Notes: generated from the sequence alone by a model not told the origin. A stretch of DNA of 64,000 bases from Mesorhizobium sp. AR10 (GCF_024746795.1 NZ_CP080524.1:2210001-2274000); one strand, 5' to 3'. Shown: positions 1-9,545, counted from the first letter of the stretch. Made by a program: numbers and translations.

Positions 1-1
1 C

Positions 2-787
2 GCGCTGGTCAAGGTCCATCTCGACCGTTTCCTGTCGATCACGCTGATGACGCTCGGCATGGGTGTTGCTGCACTGCTGGCCTTGCCGTTCGTCGAGGTA
101 CCGAAAGCCGAGGTGTGGCCGTTCATCCTCGCTTCGGTGGTCTTCCACATGGGCTACAGGACGTTCCTGATCGGCGCCTACAAGGCCGGCGACTTCGCCC
201 AGACCTATCCGCTGGCACGCGGCACCGCGCCACTGCTTGCCGCCCTCGGCGGCATGGTGGTGGTCAAGGAGGTGCCGGCGCCGCTCGCCATTCTCGGCAT
301 TCTGCTGTTGTCGGCCGGCACGCTGGTGATGTCGTTTCGTGGCGGCGCGCATCTGGAAAAGCTCAACCTGCGCGCAGTCGGCTTTGCGCTGGGCACATCG
401 ATCTTCATCGCCAGCTACACGCTGTCCGACGGCAGCGGCGCGCGGCTGGCCGCCACCGCAACAAGCTATGCCGCCTGGCTGTTCGTCTGCGATGCCGCGT
501 GGGCGCTGGTGCTGTGCCTCGTCTTTCGCGGCCCTAAGGCGTTGCCGGTGCTGGCGCGCGACTGGAAGACGGGTCTGTTCACCGGCGTGCTCAGTGGCGC
601 TGCCTACTGGATCGTGATGTGGGCGATGACCAAGGCGCCGATCGCATCGGTGGCGTCGCTGCGCGAAACATCGATCCTGTTCGCCATGATGATCTCGGTG
701 TTCGCGCTGGGCGAAAGGATGACGGGCTGGCGCGGTGCCGCCGCGCTCAGCATCGTCGCCGGAGTCGTAGCGCTCAGGCTTGGCTAG
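2..787 (+). CDS. EamA/DMT-family transporter, 5'-truncated by window edge
   Basis: The open frame runs in from the left edge, so the true start lies outside the window. About 261 residues are visible, made of alternating hydrophobic helices with short loops and ending in a hydrophobic helix. This is the pattern of the C-terminal 8-9 helices of a 10-TM drug/metabolite transporter made of two EamA repeats. Such inner-membrane proteins export or import small metabolites, but the substrate cannot be read from the sequence. It ends 10 bp before the convergent MFS gene. The first ATG in the window is at 47, but the frame is open upstream of it, so that is not the likely start. Confidence 0.8.
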   Translation, partial: ALVKVHLDRFLSITLMTLGMGVAALLALPFVEVPKAEVWPFILASVVFHMGYRTFLIGAYKAGDFAQTYPLARGTAPLLAALGGMVVVKEVPAPLAILGILLLSAGTLVMSFRGGAHLEKLNLRAVGFALGTSIFIASYTLSDGSGARLAATATSYAAWLFVCDAAWALVLCLVFRGPKALPVLARDWKTGLFTGVLSGAAYWIVMWAMTKAPIASVASLRETSILFAMMISVFALGERMTGWRGAAALSIVAGVVALRLG

Positions 788-797
788 CTGCCGAACT

Positions 798-2015
798 TCA
801 GCCCAGCACAGTCATCACCTGGCCGCGCCTTTCCGGGCTGAAGCGGATGACGACGATGATGCAGACGGCGACCACGCCGGCAAAAAGCGCCAGCGCGTAG
901 CTGTAACTGCCGCCGGCGCCTTCAGCGATGCCTGCCTGATAGGGGCCGCCATAGGAGGCGGCGAGATTGCCGGCCTGGTAGATGAAGCCGGGCAAGGTCG
1001 CACGCACCGCGCCAGGCGAAAGCTCGTTGAGGTGCACCGGGATAACGCCCCATGCGCCCTGGACCGCGACCTGCATGACGAAGGCGCCGATGGCGAGCAT
1101 GAAAGGTGTGGTGCTGTAGGCCCACAACGGAATCGACGGCAAGGCGATCAAGCAAGCCAAGGTGATCGCATTGACGCGACCGATCTTCTCGGAAAGCGCA
1201 CCGAACGCCAGGCCACCAACGATGGCGCCGATATTGGCAACGATGGTGATCCAGCTCACTGTCTGCGGGTCAAAGCCGTGCTGCTTCTTCAGAAAGGTTG
1301 GATAGAGATCCTGCGTGCCATGGCTGAAGAAATTGAAGAACATCATGAGCACGACAGCATAGAGGGCGACGCCCCAATGCTTTTGCAGCGTTTCGAGAAG
1401 CCCCGGCCTGGTTGCCTTCTGCGCGTCGACGAAGGCCGGTGATTCCGGCACATGCGAGCGGATGAACAGGACAATCAGTGCCGGCACGAAGCTGAGCAGG
1501 AACATGGCCCGCCAGCCGATCGTGTAGCCACCGATCGTGTGCTGGTAGAGCAGTCCATAGACCACCGCCGCCAAGAGGTAGCCGGCCGGATATCCGCATT
1601 GCAGGATACCCGAGACCATGCCGCGGGCGCTGGGCGGAATGGATTCCATGGCCAGTGAACTGCCAAGTCCCCATTCGCCGCCCATGGCGATGCCGAACAG
1701 GGCGCGCAGCGCGAGGAAGATGCCAAGATTGGGCGAGAAGGCGGCCAATGCGCCAATCACCGAGTAACTGACGATGTTGAGCATGAGGATCGGCTTGCGC
1801 CCGTATTTGTCGGCAAGCATGCCGAAGAAAAACGCGCCGATGAAGCGCGTCGCCAGCGTCAGGAACAGCGCCTTGGAGACAGCCGGGACATCAGCGTGGA
1901 ATTCAGTTGCAATATCCGTGAGCAGGAATGTCAGCAGGAAGAAATCAAAGGCGTCGAGGGTCCAGCCCAGAAATGACGCCAGTACGGTTTTCTTCTGCTG
2001 CGAATTAAGGGGCAA
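798..2015 (-). CDS. MFS transporter, sialate/carboxylate:H+ symporter-like
   Basis: This 405-residue protein has about 12 predicted membrane helices. It carries the MFS loop 2-3 signature GMLADKYGRKP near residues 60-70 and a second copy-like ALSEKIGRV in the C-terminal half. The N-terminal stretch WTLDAFDFFLLTFL resembles the ShiA/NanT/JEN1-type organic-acid and sialate symporters (family knowledge). A strong GGAGGAAC ribosome site sits just before the ATG. It lies downstream of the Dabb gene on the same strand with a 160-bp gap, so it may be expressed separately. The substrate is unknown; a carboxylate or sugar acid is my inference. Confidence 0.8.
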   Translation of the reverse strand: MPLNSQQKKTVLASFLGWTLDAFDFFLLTFLLTDIATEFHADVPAVSKALFLTLATRFIGAFFFGMLADKYGRKPILMLNIVSYSVIGALAAFSPNLGIFLALRALFGIAMGGEWGLGSSLAMESIPPSARGMVSGILQCGYPAGYLLAAVVYGLLYQHTIGGYTIGWRAMFLLSFVPALIVLFIRSHVPESPAFVDAQKATRPGLLETLQKHWGVALYAVVLMMFFNFFSHGTQDLYPTFLKKQHGFDPQTVSWITIVANIGAIVGGLAFGALSEKIGRVNAITLACLIALPSIPLWAYSTTPFMLAIGAFVMQVAVQGAWGVIPVHLNELSPGAVRATLPGFIYQAGNLAASYGGPYQAGIAEGAGGSYSYALALFAGVVAVCIIVVIRFSPERRGQVMTVLG

Positions 2016-2178
2016 AATGTTCCTCCTTCCATCATCATGGACGTGAGGAACTATCGGCCAGTTTGCGGAAGACCTGTGGTCACTTTTTCGCGTGGCTCAT
2101 GTGATCGAACGCTGCCTGGAATGACAGGAAGGTGCGACGAGAGGCGCGGGAGTGACCGGTGTCATCGCTCGACTGGTT

Positions 2179-2487
2179 CTAGATTTCGAGATCGAACACC
2201 ATCAGCCCGTCGGTACCACCTTCGAGTGCCGCGACCAGTCGGGCGCCGGCCCGCTGATGCGCCTCATGCACCAGATAGGCGTCGCGGGCGGCAGCATCGC
2301 GGAAGTCGATGGTGAAGCCGTGCGTGAAGCCGCGCGCAAAAGGTTCGGGGCTGGCATTGGCGCTGAACTCGACCTTGTTCATGCCGTCGATCGCCCAGCG
2401 CAGCCCCTCGAGGTCGGCATGGATCGCCGCGCGCTCGGTGGCGTCGACATCTCTGCGAAATCGAGCGAAAACACAGTGCCTGATCAT
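2179..2487 (-). CDS. Dabb-family (stress-responsive A/B barrel) protein
   Basis: A 102-residue protein of the dimeric alpha-beta barrel (Dabb) type. It starts MIRHCVFARFR, has the typical HGFTIDFRDAAARDAYLVHEAH stretch split across residues 55-77, and ends in a hydrophobic strand. Dabb proteins are small dimers; some are enzymes such as olivetolic acid cyclase, but most have no assigned role. It is the last gene of the minus-strand catabolic operon, 17 bp after the GMC oxidoreductase. A role in handling an unstable oxidised intermediate is only a guess from position. Confidence 0.75.
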   Translation of the reverse strand: MIRHCVFARFRRDVDATERAAIHADLEGLRWAIDGMNKVEFSANASPEPFARGFTHGFTIDFRDAAARDAYLVHEAHQRAGARLVAALEGGTDGLMVFDLEI

Positions 2488-2504
2488 TCGGCTACCCCCA
2501 GGAT

Positions 2505-4133
2505 TTACGCTGCCTGATTGCCTGAGAATACCGCCGGCGGCAACGGCTCGCGACCAAGGACGAGATCGGCGCCCTTTTCGCCGACCATGATCGTCGGCGC
2601 ATTGGTGTTGGAAGACGGCACGCGTGGCATCACCGAGGCGTCGCAGACGCGCAAGCCCTCGATCCCGCGCAGCCTGAGGTCGGGTGTCACAACCGCCATT
2701 TCGTCGTGGCCCATGCGGCAGGTGCCGACAGGATGGTGGTCGGTCTTGGAACTGCGGCAGGCGTAGTCGAACAGTTCATCATCGCTGGCCAAGGTGGGGC
2801 CGGGCAGCACTTCTCGCATCACGTAGGGTTGAAGTGCCTTCTGCCGCATGATCTCGCGTGCAAGCCTGAGACCCTTGATCGACATGTCGCGGTCGTAAGG
2901 ATCGGACCAGTAGTTCGGATCGATCAGCGGATGGTCGGCGGGATCGGCGCTCTTCAGCCGCACCGTACCGCGCGAACGCGGCCGCAGGAAAGCCGAGTTC
3001 AAGGTGACGCCCGGGTTTCTCAGCTTCTCGACACCGGCCTCGATGCCGGAGCCGAGGCCGAGATGGAACTGGATATCGGGTGAGGCAGCGGTCGGGTCCG
3101 CGTACCAGAAGCCGCCGGTTTCGAACAGGCTGGAGGCCACCGGGCCTTTTTTCAGCAGCAGATATTGCAGGCCGGCCCACATTGTCCGGTGCAGCTTGGC
3201 GTAGTTGTCATAGGTGTGGTCGCCGGTGCATTCGGCGATGACGAAAAGGTCGAGATGGTCCTGCATGTTGGAGCCTACGCCGGGCAGGTCGTGCACCGGC
3301 GTGACACCAACCGATTTCAGGTGGTCGGCCGGGCCGATGCCCGACTGCATCAAGAGCTTAGGCGAGCCGATGGCGCCGGACGACACGATCACCTCGCGCT
3401 CGGCGCGCAGGATTTTCTTCTCGCCGCCCGGCCTGTCGACGATTTCGACGCCGATGGCGCGGCCCTTCTCGACGACAATGCGCGTCACCAGGACATCGGT
3501 CCTGACGGCCAGGTTCTTGCGGGCGCGGATCGGCTTGAGATAGGCGACCGAGGCCGAGGAGCGCCGGGCGTCTTTCTGGGTCAATTGATAGTAGCCGACG
3601 CCTTCTTGGCTGGCGCCGTTGAAGTCCGGATTGAAGGGGATGCCCATCTCCTGGCCGGCGCGAAAATAGGCTTCACAGATAGGCAGCGGCGAAATCGGGT
3701 TGGAGACGCCGAGCGGGCCCTGGTCGCCATGGAAATCGTTGGCGTAGCGCTGGTTGTTCTCGGCCCGCTTGAAATAGGGCAGTACGTCGCGATAACCCCA
3801 GCCGGCGAGGCCCTCCTCCTTCTCCCAGGCGTCGTAGTCGTGGGCATTGCCGCGCGTGTAGATCTGGGCGTTGATGGAAGAGCCGCCGCCGACGACCTTT
3901 GCCTGCGTGTACCAGAAGACGCGGTCCTTCATATGCTTCTGCGGCACTGTCGACCAGCCCCAGGAGGCGATACCCTTGGTCATCTTGGCGAAGCCAGCCG
4001 GCATATGGATATAGGGATGCCAGTCCTTGCCTCCGGCCTCGAGCAGAAGCACCTGATGCGATGGATCCTCGCTCAGCCGGTTGGCCAGAACGCAGCCGGC
4101 CGGGCCGGCGCCCACGATGATATAGTCGGTCAT
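2505..4133 (-). CDS. GMC-family flavin alcohol dehydrogenase (choline dehydrogenase-like)
   Basis: 542 residues from the ATG at 4133; an in-frame GTG four codons upstream at 4145 is a weaker alternative. The N-terminal dinucleotide fold VGAGPAGCVLANRL and the downstream VGGGSSINAQIYTRG are GMC signatures for FAD binding. The active-site region has HHPVGTCRMG and, near the C terminus, SSNTNAPTIM, giving the expected His/Asn pair. The family oxidises primary or secondary alcohols and passes electrons to the respiratory chain or a carrier. It lies directly after the SDR in the operon. Substrate unknown; an alcohol or polyol delivered by the ABC transporter is the inference. Confidence 0.88.
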   Translation of the reverse strand: MTDYIIVGAGPAGCVLANRLSEDPSHQVLLLEAGGKDWHPYIHMPAGFAKMTKGIASWGWSTVPQKHMKDRVFWYTQAKVVGGGSSINAQIYTRGNAHDYDAWEKEEGLAGWGYRDVLPYFKRAENNQRYANDFHGDQGPLGVSNPISPLPICEAYFRAGQEMGIPFNPDFNGASQEGVGYYQLTQKDARRSSASVAYLKPIRARKNLAVRTDVLVTRIVVEKGRAIGVEIVDRPGGEKKILRAEREVIVSSGAIGSPKLLMQSGIGPADHLKSVGVTPVHDLPGVGSNMQDHLDLFVIAECTGDHTYDNYAKLHRTMWAGLQYLLLKKGPVASSLFETGGFWYADPTAASPDIQFHLGLGSGIEAGVEKLRNPGVTLNSAFLRPRSRGTVRLKSADPADHPLIDPNYWSDPYDRDMSIKGLRLAREIMRQKALQPYVMREVLPGPTLASDDELFDYACRSSKTDHHPVGTCRMGHDEMAVVTPDLRLRGIEGLRVCDASVMPRVPSSNTNAPTIMVGEKGADLVLGREPLPPAVFSGNQAA

Positions 4134-4145
4134 GGTCTCATCCAC

Positions 4146-4907
4146 TTACAATCGCGGTACGGAGAGCGCACCGTCGACATTGATGATAGAGCCGGTCGAA
4201 AAGCCGAGCTTGCCGCCGGCCAGGGTTGCCACCACGGCACCGATGTCAGACGTTTCGCCCCAACGCTTTGCCGGCACCAGCCCGCCATCGATCAGCGCGT
4301 CGTATTTGGCGGTCACGCCTGCAGTCATGTCGGTGCGGATGATGCCCGGCCGCACCTCGAACACGCCGATATTTTCAGGGGCCAGCCGCAGCGCCAGGTT
4401 CTTCACCCACATCGAAAGCCCGGCCTTGGAAATGCAGTAGTCGGCCCGTTCCGGCGACGCCATTTCGGCGCTGACCGAGGTGATGGTGATGATCGATTTC
4501 GGACGATCGCCGGGCGCTGTCAGCATCGCCTTGGCGACGGCTTGGCTGAGGAACACGGTGCCGCGCAGATTGATGCCGAGCGTGCGGTCGAAATTGTCTG
4601 GCTTCAGGTCCAGCAGGTCGCCGCGCACGACAGCGCCGACGCCGGCATTGTTGACCAGGGAGTCGATGCGGCCGAAGGCGCTGATCGCGGCATCGACCAC
4701 AGCTTCATGGCCGTCGAGATTGGCGATGTCGCAGCTGACGTAGGCGAATTTCGCGCCGCGGGCGGTGATGTCAGCAGAAAGCTCGTCGGCGGCACTGTCG
4801 GCAAGGTCGGCGACAAGAACGTCGAAGCCGGCATCGGCAAGCGCCTCGGCGCAGGCAAGGCCAATGCCGCGCGCGCCGCCGGTGACGATTGCTGCCGGGC
4901 GGGTCAC
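4146..4907 (-). CDS. Short-chain dehydrogenase/reductase with GTG start
   Basis: 253 residues. I place the start at the GTG at 4907 because the conserved N terminus (TRPAAIVTGGARGIG) begins there and because the GTG overlaps the TGA of the upstream GMC gene (GTGA, 4 bp), suggesting translational coupling. The TGGARGIG cofactor motif, the NNAG motif and the YCISKAG catalytic Tyr/Lys are all present, so this is a classical NAD(P)-dependent SDR. It resembles 3-ketoacyl-ACP reductase/sugar dehydrogenase types by overall layout. In the operon it sits between two GMC flavoproteins, which points to successive oxidation or reduction of a carbohydrate-derived alcohol. Confidence 0.87.
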   Translation of the reverse strand: MTRPAAIVTGGARGIGLACAEALADAGFDVLVADLADSAADELSADITARGAKFAYVSCDIANLDGHEAVVDAAISAFGRIDSLVNNAGVGAVVRGDLLDLKPDNFDRTLGINLRGTVFLSQAVAKAMLTAPGDRPKSIITITSVSAEMASPERADYCISKAGLSMWVKNLALRLAPENIGVFEVRPGIIRTDMTAGVTAKYDALIDGGLVPAKRWGETSDIGAVVATLAGGKLGFSTGSIINVDGALSVPRL

Positions 4908-6412
4908 GCCGCAAGCTCCGTTTGGCGGATGTGGTCGGCGACGCGCAACGCTTGTGCTGCGATCGACAGTGCCGGGTTGACGGCTGCCGAATTCGGCAGG
5001 AAGCCGCCATCGACGACGAACAGATTCTGGTGATCGAACGATCGGCAGAACGGATCGAGCGGTGAGGTGGCCGGATCGTCGCCCATCTTCACCGTGCCGC
5101 ACTGGTGCGAGGGGGTGCGCTTGTCGAAGGGACGCGACAAGACGATCGGATAGCCGCAGGCGCGGAAATTCTCGCGCATCACCTTGGTCAGCCCGTCAAG
5201 CGACTGCATGTTGGAGCGCCGCCACTGCATGACGATGTCCTTGCCGTCGACCATGATGCGGCTTTCGGGATCGGGCAGGTCCTCGCACATCAGGTACCAG
5301 TCGACGGCGTGGCCGGCCATGAAATCGAGCGCGAACTTCGGCGCGTACTTCACATTGGCCCTCAGCATGTTGCCGTCGATCTTGCCGAGCAGCTGGACGT
5401 TGCCGAGCGGCTTGCCGCCCTTGCCGTCGGACAGATAGTAGTCGTTGAGCATCAGCGTCTTCTGGTAGACGGCCTTGTTCCTGCGGCGCGGATCGATCGC
5501 CAGCATGGCGCTGGAATTGTGGTTCATGAAATTGCGGCCGACCTGGTCGGAGCGGTTGGCGAGACCCTTGCCAGCTCCCTTGCTGTTGGGCGAGCGCAGC
5601 AGGATGACGGCGGAATTGACCGCGCCGGCGCAGAGGATCACCAGCTTCGGCGTGACTTTCTTCAAGACGCCGTTCTGGCGATAGTGGATTGCGGCAATAG
5701 TCCTGCCGTCGGACGAAGCTTCGAGATATTCAACATAAGCGCCGGTTTCGAGCCGGATGTTTGTGTCGGTAAGCGCTGCCGTCAGCGGTCCCGATTGGGC
5801 GTCGACCTTGCCTTGGCCGGTGTTGGGGAAAGCATCCCAGCCTGTCTTGCCGCCCTTCAGCCAGGCGTCGATGTCGACGCCGAGCGGCAGCGAGGCCGGA
5901 TGCAGGCCGAGGCTCTTGAGCTCGGCGCGGGCGTGGGCGATGGACGCCTCGTCGGGTACCGCCTTGAAGGCATAAGGCACAGAGTGGAACGGCTCGGTCG
6001 GGTCTTCGCCCAGCGTGCCACGCACACGAAAAAGCTGTTCGGCCTTCGAATACCAGGGCTCGAACTCGTCATAGGAAAACGGCCAGGCCGGCGAGACGCC
6101 GCCATGGTGATCCATGGCGGCAAAATCTTCCTTGCGGTAGCGGATCAGCACCGCGCCATAGAATTTCGAATTGCCACCGACATAGTAATAGTTGCCGGGG
6201 TTGAAGGCAGCACCTCCGGCCTCGCGCCACATCTCTTTCGGCCGATAGTGGCCGTCGACGAAGATGGCGCGGGTGTCGCGCGCGTGCGGCGTCACCGGCA
6301 ACGGCTCGCCGCGCTCCAGCATCAGGATGTTGGCGCCGCTGCCGGCAAGGCCGGAGGCGATCGTCGCGCCACCGATACCGGAGCCGATGATGACGATGTC
6401 CGGATTTGCCAT
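4904..6412 (-). CDS. GMC-family oxidoreductase, pyranose-oxidase/sugar-dehydrogenase type
   Basis: 502 residues. The FAD-binding motif is IGSGIGGATIASGLAGSG at the N terminus, followed by the GNYYYVGGNSKFYG region. This differs from the choline dehydrogenase-type gene nearby and recalls pyranose oxidase and glucose 3-dehydrogenase catalytic subunits (family resemblance, not proof). Near the C terminus are SHQCGTVKMG, with the active-site His, and NPALSIAAQALRVADH. No twin-arginine signal is visible, so it is probably cytoplasmic. It follows the ABC ATPase gene by only 5 bp and overlaps the SDR by 4 bp, so it is firmly inside the sugar-uptake operon. Confidence 0.82.
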   Translation of the reverse strand: MANPDIVIIGSGIGGATIASGLAGSGANILMLERGEPLPVTPHARDTRAIFVDGHYRPKEMWREAGGAAFNPGNYYYVGGNSKFYGAVLIRYRKEDFAAMDHHGGVSPAWPFSYDEFEPWYSKAEQLFRVRGTLGEDPTEPFHSVPYAFKAVPDEASIAHARAELKSLGLHPASLPLGVDIDAWLKGGKTGWDAFPNTGQGKVDAQSGPLTAALTDTNIRLETGAYVEYLEASSDGRTIAAIHYRQNGVLKKVTPKLVILCAGAVNSAVILLRSPNSKGAGKGLANRSDQVGRNFMNHNSSAMLAIDPRRRNKAVYQKTLMLNDYYLSDGKGGKPLGNVQLLGKIDGNMLRANVKYAPKFALDFMAGHAVDWYLMCEDLPDPESRIMVDGKDIVMQWRRSNMQSLDGLTKVMRENFRACGYPIVLSRPFDKRTPSHQCGTVKMGDDPATSPLDPFCRSFDHQNLFVVDGGFLPNSAAVNPALSIAAQALRVADHIRQTELAA

Positions 6413-6417
6413 CGTCG

Positions 6418-7533
6418 TCAGCGGATGCGGTTCTCGGTCGCCGGATCGAAGAACACTGCTTTGGTCAGGTTGAAGGCGAGCGGCGTGACTGTGCCCGGCT
6501 GGATGTTGGCGTCGGCGCGCAGCCGCGCCACCACGCCCTTGCCGCCGAGATTGGTGACCGCGAACGTATCCGACCCCGCCGGTTCGACGACCTCGATATG
6601 ACAGTCGGCAGTGGCAATGTTCGAGGCATTGCGCTCGGCGCCTTCCGGATCGGTCAGTGCCTCGGGGCGGACGCCGAAGATGATCTTCTTGCCCTGGAAC
6701 GCCGACAGGCCAGCCGGCGCATTGGCCATCGGCAGCGAGATCGGCTCGCGCGTCTCGCGCTCAAGCACGACGGACAGAGCATTGCCGTTGGCGCCGATCG
6801 TCGCCGGGATCAGGTTCATTGCCGGCGAGCCCATGAAATCGGCGACGAAAAGATTGGTCGGGTTGTTGTAGATTTCGGCCGGCGTGCCGAACTGCTGTAC
6901 CTCGCCGTCACGCATCACCGCGATCTTGGTGGCCAGCGTCATTGCCTCGATCTGGTCGTGGGTGACGTAGACGATGGTGGTGCCGGTGGTGGCGTGCAGG
7001 CGCTTGATCTCGATGCGCATGTCGACGCGCAGCTTGGCGTCGAGGTTGGACAGCGGCTCATCGAACAGGAACAGCTTGGGGTCGCGCACCAGTGCTCGGC
7101 CCATGGCGACGCGCTGGCGCTGGCCGCCGGAGAGCTGGCTTGGCTTGCGCTGCAAAAGGTGGCCGATCTGCAAGACCTTGGCGACCTTGTCGATCGCCTT
7201 CTGGCGCTCCTCGGCCGGCACGCCGCGCATCTCCATGCCGAAGGAGATGTTCCCGGCCACCGTCATGTTCGGGTAGAGCGCGTAGCTCTGGAACACCATG
7301 GCGATGTCGCGCTTGGATGGGTGGAGATCGTTGATCGGGCGCCCCTCGACGCGGATTTCGCCCGAGGTGATCGTCTCCAGGCCGGCGATGGTGTTGAGCA
7401 GCGTGGACTTGCCGCAGCCGGACGGACCGACCAACACGAGGAAGCCCCCTTTTTCGAGTTCGACATCGATGCCTTTCAGGATCTCGACTGTCCCGAAACG
7501 CTTCCTCAGCCCATCAATTTCCAGAAAAGCCAT
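6418..7533 (-). CDS. ABC transporter ATP-binding protein, UgpC/MalK-type
   Basis: 371 residues. Walker A is GPSGCGKSTLL near residue 38, the signature motif is LSGGQRQRVAMGRALVRDP, Walker B is LFLFDEPLSNLDAKLR, and the switch His follows in VTHDQIEAMTLA. The C-terminal 130 residues form the TOBE regulatory domain typical of MalK/UgpC ATPases that serve CUT1 importers. It lies 4 bp after the second permease. It should power the binding-protein-dependent carbohydrate importer encoded by the three genes upstream. Confidence 0.93.
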   Translation of the reverse strand: MAFLEIDGLRKRFGTVEILKGIDVELEKGGFLVLVGPSGCGKSTLLNTIAGLETITSGEIRVEGRPINDLHPSKRDIAMVFQSYALYPNMTVAGNISFGMEMRGVPAEERQKAIDKVAKVLQIGHLLQRKPSQLSGGQRQRVAMGRALVRDPKLFLFDEPLSNLDAKLRVDMRIEIKRLHATTGTTIVYVTHDQIEAMTLATKIAVMRDGEVQQFGTPAEIYNNPTNLFVADFMGSPAMNLIPATIGANGNALSVVLERETREPISLPMANAPAGLSAFQGKKIIFGVRPEALTDPEGAERNASNIATADCHIEVVEPAGSDTFAVTNLGGKGVVARLRADANIQPGTVTPLAFNLTKAVFFDPATENRIR

Positions 7534-7537
7534 CAGA

Positions 7538-8482
7538 TTATCCTTTAACCGCGCCCGCCATCAGGCCGCGCACGAAGTAGCGGCCGGCAACGACGTAGAC
7601 GAGAAGGGTTGGCAGGGCGGCGATCATCGCCGCCGCCATGTTGACGTTGTACTCGACGACACCGGTCGAAGTGTTGACGACGTTGTTGAGCGCCACCGTC
7701 ATCGGCATCGCATCGCCGGTGCCGGCATAGGCCGACGCGAACAGGAAGTCGTTCCAGATGTTGGTGAACTGGTAGATGACGGTGACGACGAAGATCGGCA
7801 TTGAATTCGGCAACATGATGCGGCGGAAGATCTGGAAGAAGCTGGCGCCGTCGACCTGCGCCGCCTTGATCAGTTCGGTCGGGAAGGCCTCGTAGTAGTT
7901 GCGGAAGAACAAAGTGGTGAAGCCGAGGCCGTAGACGACGTGGACGAAGACGAGGTTGACCGTCGGATTGCCGAGACCGAACGACATGCCGGTCGCGTTT
8001 TGCAGCGTCACGCCGAAGCGGCCGAGGCTGCCGAGGATCGTCGCCATCGGCAGCAGCACCGACTGGAACGGGATGAAGCAGGCAAACAGCATCAGCCCGA
8101 ACACCAGCGTGTGGCCGCGGAAGCGCCATTTGGTCAGCACATAGCCGTTGAGCGCGCCGAGCAGCGTCGAGATCAGTACGGCCGGAACCACCATTTTGAT
8201 GGAGTTCCAGAAATAGCCCTTGATGCCGGCGCAGGTCAGGCCGACGCAGGTCTCGCCCCAGGCCTTCAGCCATGGATCGAACGTCGGCGCCCTGGGCAGC
8301 GCCAGCATGTTGCCGTTCTGGATCTCGTCCATTGTCTTGAACGAGGTCACCAGCATGACGAACAGCGGCATCAGGTAGAACAGCGCAAACAGCGCCAGCA
8401 GCCCGTAGATGACGATGCGGTTCAGGGTCCTGGTGCTGATGCCGCCGGTGCTCTGGCGGTCGGGAGTGGCAACGGCGCTCAT
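7538..8482 (-). CDS. Carbohydrate ABC transporter permease (CUT1, GtsC/MalG-like)
   Basis: 314 residues with about six membrane helices. The EAA loop that docks with the ATPase reads KAAQVDGASFFQIFRRIMLP. It is homologous in layout to the second inner-membrane subunit of CUT1 sugar importers, and the LGALNGYVLTKWRFRG region is typical of the glucose/mannose (GtsC) branch. Its ATG overlaps the TGA of the first permease (ATGA), a common arrangement for a coupled permease pair. The substrate is inferred only from the family as a mono- or oligosaccharide or polyol. Confidence 0.92.
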   Translation of the reverse strand: MSAVATPDRQSTGGISTRTLNRIVIYGLLALFALFYLMPLFVMLVTSFKTMDEIQNGNMLALPRAPTFDPWLKAWGETCVGLTCAGIKGYFWNSIKMVVPAVLISTLLGALNGYVLTKWRFRGHTLVFGLMLFACFIPFQSVLLPMATILGSLGRFGVTLQNATGMSFGLGNPTVNLVFVHVVYGLGFTTLFFRNYYEAFPTELIKAAQVDGASFFQIFRRIMLPNSMPIFVVTVIYQFTNIWNDFLFASAYAGTGDAMPMTVALNNVVNTSTGVVEYNVNMAAAMIAALPTLLVYVVAGRYFVRGLMAGAVKG

Positions 8483-9438
8483 CGCGGCTTCTCCCTGAGT
8501 TCGGAATAGAGATAGGGCACGATGATCGCGGTGATGGCCATCAGCATGATCACGGCGCTGGCAGAGCCCACGGCCATCTCGTTGCGCTTGAAGGTGTACT
8601 CATACATGAAGTTGGAGGGCAGCCAGGCCGAGCCGCCCGGTCCGCCGCTGGTCAGCGCGACGACAAGATCGTAGGACTTGATGGCTAGGTGCGCGAGCAC
8701 GATGAAGGCCGAGAGAAACACCGGCCTCAGCAGCGGGATGACGATGCGGCGATAGAGCTGGAAGGTGGTGGCGCCGTCGATTTGCGCCGCCTTCATGATC
8801 TCGCCGTCAATGCCTCGCAGGCCGGCCAGGAACATCGCCATGATGAAGCCGGAGGCCTGCCAGACGCCGGCGATCACCACCGTGTAGATGACGAAATCCT
8901 TGTTCTTGATCCAGTCGAAATGGAAGCTCGTCCAGCCCCATTGATGCATTGTCTGCTCAAGGCCGAGGCCGGGATCGAGGAACCATTTCCAGGCGACGCC
9001 GGTGACGATGAAGGACAGCGCCATCGGGTAGAGGTAGATCGGCCTCAGCATGCCTTCGCCGCGGATCTTCTGGTCGAGCAGGATCGCCAGGAACAGGCCG
9101 AGCGCCAGGCAGATGAAGATGTAGAGAAAGCCGAAAATGCCCATGTTGACGATCGATGTGTACCAGCTCGACGGGGGATCGCTCTCGAAGGTCCAGCGCC
9201 ACAGTCGCTGATAGGCGCGCGGCCCGGTGAGCGCATAGGACGGGAAAGTCTTGGAGTTGGTGAAGGACAGGTAGATCGTCCACAGGATGAAGCCGTAGAC
9301 GAAGACGACGGTGGCCGCGAAGCTTGGCGCCAGCACGATCTTCGGCAGTGCGTCCTGCAGGCGCGAACGCATGGAGGCACCAGGGCGGGCGTTATGCTCC
9401 GGTGTCAGCTTGATCTGGCTTGTCGCAACCGTACTCAT
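8479..9438 (-). CDS. Sugar ABC transporter permease (CUT1, GtsB/MalF-like)
   Basis: 319 residues. I chose the ATG at 9438 rather than an in-frame codon at 9471 because a GGGAGGAG ribosome site lies at the right distance before it. About six membrane helices are visible and the EAA loop reads KAAQIDGATTFQLYRRIVIP. It forms the inner-membrane channel with the second permease, whose start codon overlaps its stop. It is separated from the binding-protein gene by 150 bp that contain two strong hairpins, which probably set a lower permease level relative to the binding protein. Confidence 0.92.
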   Translation of the reverse strand: MSTVATSQIKLTPEHNARPGASMRSRLQDALPKIVLAPSFAATVVFVYGFILWTIYLSFTNSKTFPSYALTGPRAYQRLWRWTFESDPPSSWYTSIVNMGIFGFLYIFICLALGLFLAILLDQKIRGEGMLRPIYLYPMALSFIVTGVAWKWFLDPGLGLEQTMHQWGWTSFHFDWIKNKDFVIYTVVIAGVWQASGFIMAMFLAGLRGIDGEIMKAAQIDGATTFQLYRRIVIPLLRPVFLSAFIVLAHLAIKSYDLVVALTSGGPGGSAWLPSNFMYEYTFKRNEMAVGSASAVIMLMAITAIIVPYLYSELREKPR

Positions 9439-9489
9439 GAGCTCCTCCCGTTCGGGCAGTCCGTCCTTCACCGCCGGGCGGGAGAACGG

Positions 9490-9507
9490 CCCCGTGCAGA
9501 CGGGGTT
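9490..9507. repeat. Stem-loop in the binding-protein/permease spacer
   Basis: CCCCGT-GCAG-ACGGGG type hairpin with a 6-bp GC stem, followed on the plus strand by TTTT. On the minus strand, the sense of the operon, it lies between the binding-protein gene and the permease gene. It may act with the larger hairpin nearby in RNA processing; a plus-strand terminator has no obvious gene to serve. Confidence 0.4.
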
Positions 9508-9545
9508 TTGATCGACGCGAGGCCGACCATGTCAGCGGATTGGAA

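Noticed and set aside
3165..5033. A 622-codon plus-strand open frame across the GMC and SDR genes
   Set aside because: It spans two well-supported minus-strand genes and has no recognisable domain.
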